Program-made: the position numbers and the translations under genes
The notes under the pieces: model-generated
What the model was told of the DNA's origin: nothing
Databases searched by the model: none
What the model saw: only the letters and a program-made list of their open reading frames with translations
Part shown: positions 6,816-8,415 of the stretch, in pieces
Numbering within the stretch: position 1 is the first letter of the stretch
Layout of the letters: each line of letters begins with the position of its first letter
Assembly: GCA_903944255.1 (NCBI GenBank)
Contig: CAJARE010000095.1
Location: 1-8,415 of the forward strand
From: an uncultured beta proteobacterium
GTDB taxonomy: Bacteria > Pseudomonadota > Gammaproteobacteria > Burkholderiales > Burkholderiaceae
Length of the DNA stretch: 8,415 nt
Reading direction: 5' to 3'

Positions 6816-6993
6816 GTAATTCCCTCGAATCCTCAAAAAAACAAGGCAGCCCAAACACCATTATCGGGCTCTGCGCGCTACCATCAATGCATTGAAAGAT
6901 CCTAATTTCTATGAATTTGATCTAATTAAGCATCTAAAAGTCAGGAAATCTGCCAAATTGCTATGCGTTGAGCTGTTCTTATATTAAAGTTTA

Positions 6994-7029
6994 TGTTACA
7001 ATTGAAACAATATAAGTTTTATATAAAAC
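6994..7029 (+). promoter_or_regulatory. Candidate promoter and twin operator of the toxin-antitoxin operon
   Basis: An extended -10 box TGTTACAAT lies at 6994-7002, with no good -35, giving an expected transcript start near 7009. The same bases form a 16-bp palindrome with one mismatched pair, TGTTACAATTGAAACA (6994-7009). A second, perfect 14-bp palindrome GTTTTATATAAAAC is at 7016-7029. Their centres are 21 bp apart, about two helical turns. Antitoxins of this kind usually repress their own operon, so these are natural candidate operators. Inference from position and symmetry. Confidence 0.45.
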
Positions 7030-7043
7030 ATATTTGGACTCAT

Positions 7044-7433
7044 ATGCGCGCACATGCTGAAATACCCCAAACGATTGATCGTGGGGCATTAGCCAAAATG
7101 ACCATGCAATTGATGGATCATTGGGATTTGCCTACTGAAGATCAGCTTGCCTTGCTGGGCTTGGCATCTAGTAACCGAGCTGCCTTGGGTCGCTATCGTC
7201 AGGGTGAACCCATTAGCCAAAACGTAGACCAGTACGCAAGGGTGGGTCATTTGTTAGGGATTCATAAAAACCTTCGACTTTTATTTCCGCGCAATAAAGA
7301 CTATCTATATAGATGGATGAAGACCAAGAACAAGGCGTTTGAAAATCGAACCCCAGTAGAAGTTGTTAAAGAACTCGGTTTTATGGGCTTGCTCATGGTG
7401 CGGTCTTATTTAGATAGGGCTAGAGGCGTCTGA
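7044..7433 (+). CDS. Xre/MbcA/ParS-type antitoxin of a RES toxin-antitoxin pair
   Basis: Predicted antitoxin that binds and neutralises the RES toxin encoded next and probably represses the operon. Counted from ATG 7044 (129 aa), residues about 26-82 form an Xre-like helical DNA-binding region. The C-terminal part (about 84-127) carries WMKTKNKAFENRTPVEVV and LGFMGLLMVRSYLDRA, the pattern of the MbcA/ParS toxin-binding domain (DUF2384): a short W-x-x-x-x-N-x-x-F, then a T-P-x-E helix and a terminal L-x-x-V-x-x-x-L helix. The frame is also open to an ATG at 6993, which would add 17 residues (MLQLKQYKFYIKHIWTH). I prefer 7044 because the extended -10 and both palindromes lie before it and a partial GGA Shine-Dalgarno sits 5 bases ahead. 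The TGA stop shares its A with the toxin's ATG. Confidence 0.82.
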   Translation: MRAHAEIPQTIDRGALAKMTMQLMDHWDLPTEDQLALLGLASSNRAALGRYRQGEPISQNVDQYARVGHLLGIHKNLRLLFPRNKDYLYRWMKTKNKAFENRTPVEVVKELGFMGLLMVRSYLDRARGV

Positions 7434-8161
7434 TGGGCAGTCTATTTAATGGCTTATTTGAAAACTTAACCCTGGTTGATACCCATCAAGACTTAGCTCG
7501 AAACATCATTTCTCTCATCAATAGTGAAAATCTATTCGATGATTTGAGCAATTCTCCAAAAGATTGGGAAACGGCGCAAATGGTTGAGCTTGACCACAAA
7601 CCATCGCCTTTTGAATCCTCCGTCCCCGTAATACATCGTCCATTTGAGGATGCCGTATGGGACAACGTCATTGAATATCCATTTAAGCATTGGATGCGAA
7701 GTCGTTATTCTGATGGCTCTTTTGGCGTTTGGTATGGCGCAGACTCGCTAGAAACCAGTATTTATGAATCAGCCCACCATTGGTACGCCGGCATTCTAAG
7801 CGATGCTGGCTTTAATCAACCTGGAGCGTATGTTGAAAGAAGGGCCTACTGGGTTAGGTGCGATGCAGCCCTTATTAATCTGAAGCAAAAGGTTTTATCC
7901 CACCCCCAATTAATGGATCTAAATGACTATAGCTATACACAAAGTGTTGGAGCCAGATTGCATCATGAGGGTCATCCTGGCTTGATGACCAGATCCTCCA
8001 GAAACCTCAGTGGAGATACTTTTGCAATCTTAAAAGCGCAGGTACTTACGACCCCAAGACATGCAGCGCATTACTCTTATGAAGTAACCGAGGAGTCGAT
8101 TGTGGTCAAGTTAGATGGAAAATCTCTTCTTTTAAAAATTCAACACCTGGGAAAAGAGTAA
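7433..8161 (+). CDS. RES-domain toxin (predicted NAD+-degrading)
   Basis: Predicted toxin of the RES family, whose studied members degrade NAD+ (MbcT by phosphorolysis) or ADP-ribosylate a host enzyme (ParT). The RES core appears as R91YSDGSFGVWYGA (with Tyr101), then SLETSIYESAHHW with Glu112, and later the segment TRSSRN (186-191), where Ser188 or Ser189 is the likely conserved Ser. About 60-65 residues precede the core, giving 242 aa, longer than compact RES toxins. The ATG overlaps the antitoxin stop by one base (TGATG), and a GAGG lies about 7 bases upstream inside the antitoxin gene, so translation is coupled. The order antitoxin-then-toxin is standard for Xre-RES pairs. The reaction is inferred from the family; NAD+ phosphorolysis, hydrolysis and ADP-ribosylation cannot be told apart from sequence. 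Confidence 0.85.
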   Translation: MGSLFNGLFENLTLVDTHQDLARNIISLINSENLFDDLSNSPKDWETAQMVELDHKPSPFESSVPVIHRPFEDAVWDNVIEYPFKHWMRSRYSDGSFGVWYGADSLETSIYESAHHWYAGILSDAGFNQPGAYVERRAYWVRCDAALINLKQKVLSHPQLMDLNDYSYTQSVGARLHHEGHPGLMTRSSRNLSGDTFAILKAQVLTTPRHAAHYSYEVTEESIVVKLDGKSLLLKIQHLGKE

Positions 8162-8415
8162 TTCCTAGGTTCGCTGGCACACTTTTAAGAGGGCGGGCCG
8201 TAAATTCCTCTTGGTGGGCAATTCGTCAACTTGAAGGTTATGGGGTCAAAATTGCAAGTTATGCGTAATCCCACAGGAGCGGGTTTTGTCTGCCCTTTTT
8301 TATCAATCGCTTTATTTAATCGAAATAGTGATATTAGTTGTTTTTAGCTATCAAGCTAATACAAAAATACGATTATTCAAGTGGGTAAATTTGTCCATAA
8401 TGAACAAGTGGTGAT
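8162..8415. other. Right-end non-coding region with unexplained short open frames
   Basis: No confident gene. In the plus frame just after the toxin stop, a reading frame is open to a TAA at 8266-8268; its last part, RAVNSSWWAIRQLEGYGVKI, has a protein-like look and could be the scar of a lost gene. Another plus frame holds a 35-codon ATG ORF (8240-8347) of no recognisable family. At the extreme right a GTG at 8381 begins an open frame (MGKFVHNEQVV) that runs off the window and could be a gene start, but no Shine-Dalgarno supports it. Bases 8296-8380 are AT-rich and could hold a promoter. Confidence 0.4.
8270..8301 (+). terminator. Weak candidate terminator downstream of the toxin
   Basis: CCC (8270-8272) pairs with GGG (8281-8283), with an inner C-G pair and one A/C mismatch, loop AGGA, followed by TTTT. 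The same GGG can alternatively pair with CCC at 8293-8295, which precedes a run of six T (8296-8301). The stems are short, so efficiency is doubtful, but the placement about 110-140 bases after the toxin stop fits the end of its operon. Confidence 0.3.

Larger units (their letters stand above)
6642..6992. other. Intergenic region between manC and the toxin-antitoxin pair
   Basis: No convincing gene. The stretch is AT-rich and holds candidate manC promoters, two inverted repeats (6702-6716 and 6781-6815) and a weak bulged hairpin (GCAGCCC near 6845-6851 against GGGCTCTGC near 6866-6874). On the plus strand the frame is open from 6820 to a TAA at 6985-6987 (55 codons) with no ATG or GTG. Its central part reads ALRATINALKDPNFYEFDLI and has a protein-like composition, so a decayed gene fragment is possible but unproven. 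No ops/JUMPstart element was seen before the polysaccharide operon. Confidence 0.5.

Noticed and set aside
6815..6840. CTCGAATCC stretch resembling a tRNA T-loop end
   Set aside because: No matching T-stem, anticodon arm or acceptor stem can be drawn around it.
6993..7043. Upstream ATG giving a 146-residue antitoxin
   Set aside because: It lies inside the likely -10 box and first palindrome, has no Shine-Dalgarno, and the added residues (rich in Lys and Tyr) fall in the AT-rich operator region.
6812..8270. TGCGTAAT near 6813 and again near 8262, flanking the TA pair, as possible attachment-site repeats
   Set aside because: Only eight bases match, the same word also occurs near 131, and no integrase or tRNA gene is present.
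8240..8347. 35-codon ATG ORF after the toxin
   Set aside because: No Shine-Dalgarno and no recognisable family, and it runs through the candidate terminator; most likely chance.

Overview
The window looks like part of a cell-surface polysaccharide locus of a Gram-negative bacterium, followed by a chromosomal toxin-antitoxin pair. The moderate GC content by eye and the style of the ManC and Gmd proteins suggest a low-GC betaproteobacterium of Polynucleobacter type. That assignment is inference from protein flavour only; no rRNA or other marker is present.

Layout. At the left edge is the 5' end of a minus-strand glycosyltransferase (TTG start, cut by the window). A plus-strand GT10 alpha-1,3-fucosyltransferase diverges from it (300-1253). 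Converging on that gene is a tightly packed minus-strand operon that reads from 6641 down to 1268: manC (GDP-mannose synthesis), a short Gmd paralogue, gmd, fcl and a GT25 glycosyltransferase, with gaps of only 8 to 34 bases. A 350-400 base regulatory region (6642-7043) holds several palindromes and separates manC from a plus-strand antitoxin/toxin pair: an Xre/MbcA/ParS-type antitoxin (7044-7433) and a RES-domain toxin (7433-8161) that share one base. The last 254 bases hold no confident gene, only a weak terminator-like stretch and unexplained short open frames.

How the genes fit together. ManC makes GDP-mannose from mannose-6-phosphate/mannose-1-phosphate (its second domain is the isomerase). 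Gmd converts GDP-mannose to GDP-4-keto-6-deoxymannose, and Fcl epimerises and reduces this to GDP-L-fucose. The convergent GT10 enzyme is the natural consumer, so pathway and user sit side by side. Phosphomannomutase is the one step not encoded here. The short Gmd paralogue in the same operon may feed a second 6-deoxyhexose or support Gmd. The GT25 and left-edge glycosyltransferases probably add other sugars to the same LPS or capsule.

Most notable points: a complete GDP-fucose route beside a Helicobacter-like fucosyltransferase, tandem Gmd paralogues of two structural types, three genes whose starts need correction or are non-ATG, and a RES toxin module with two palindromes spaced 21 bp in its promoter. 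I found no clearly undescribed system, RNA gene, IS element or CRISPR array.
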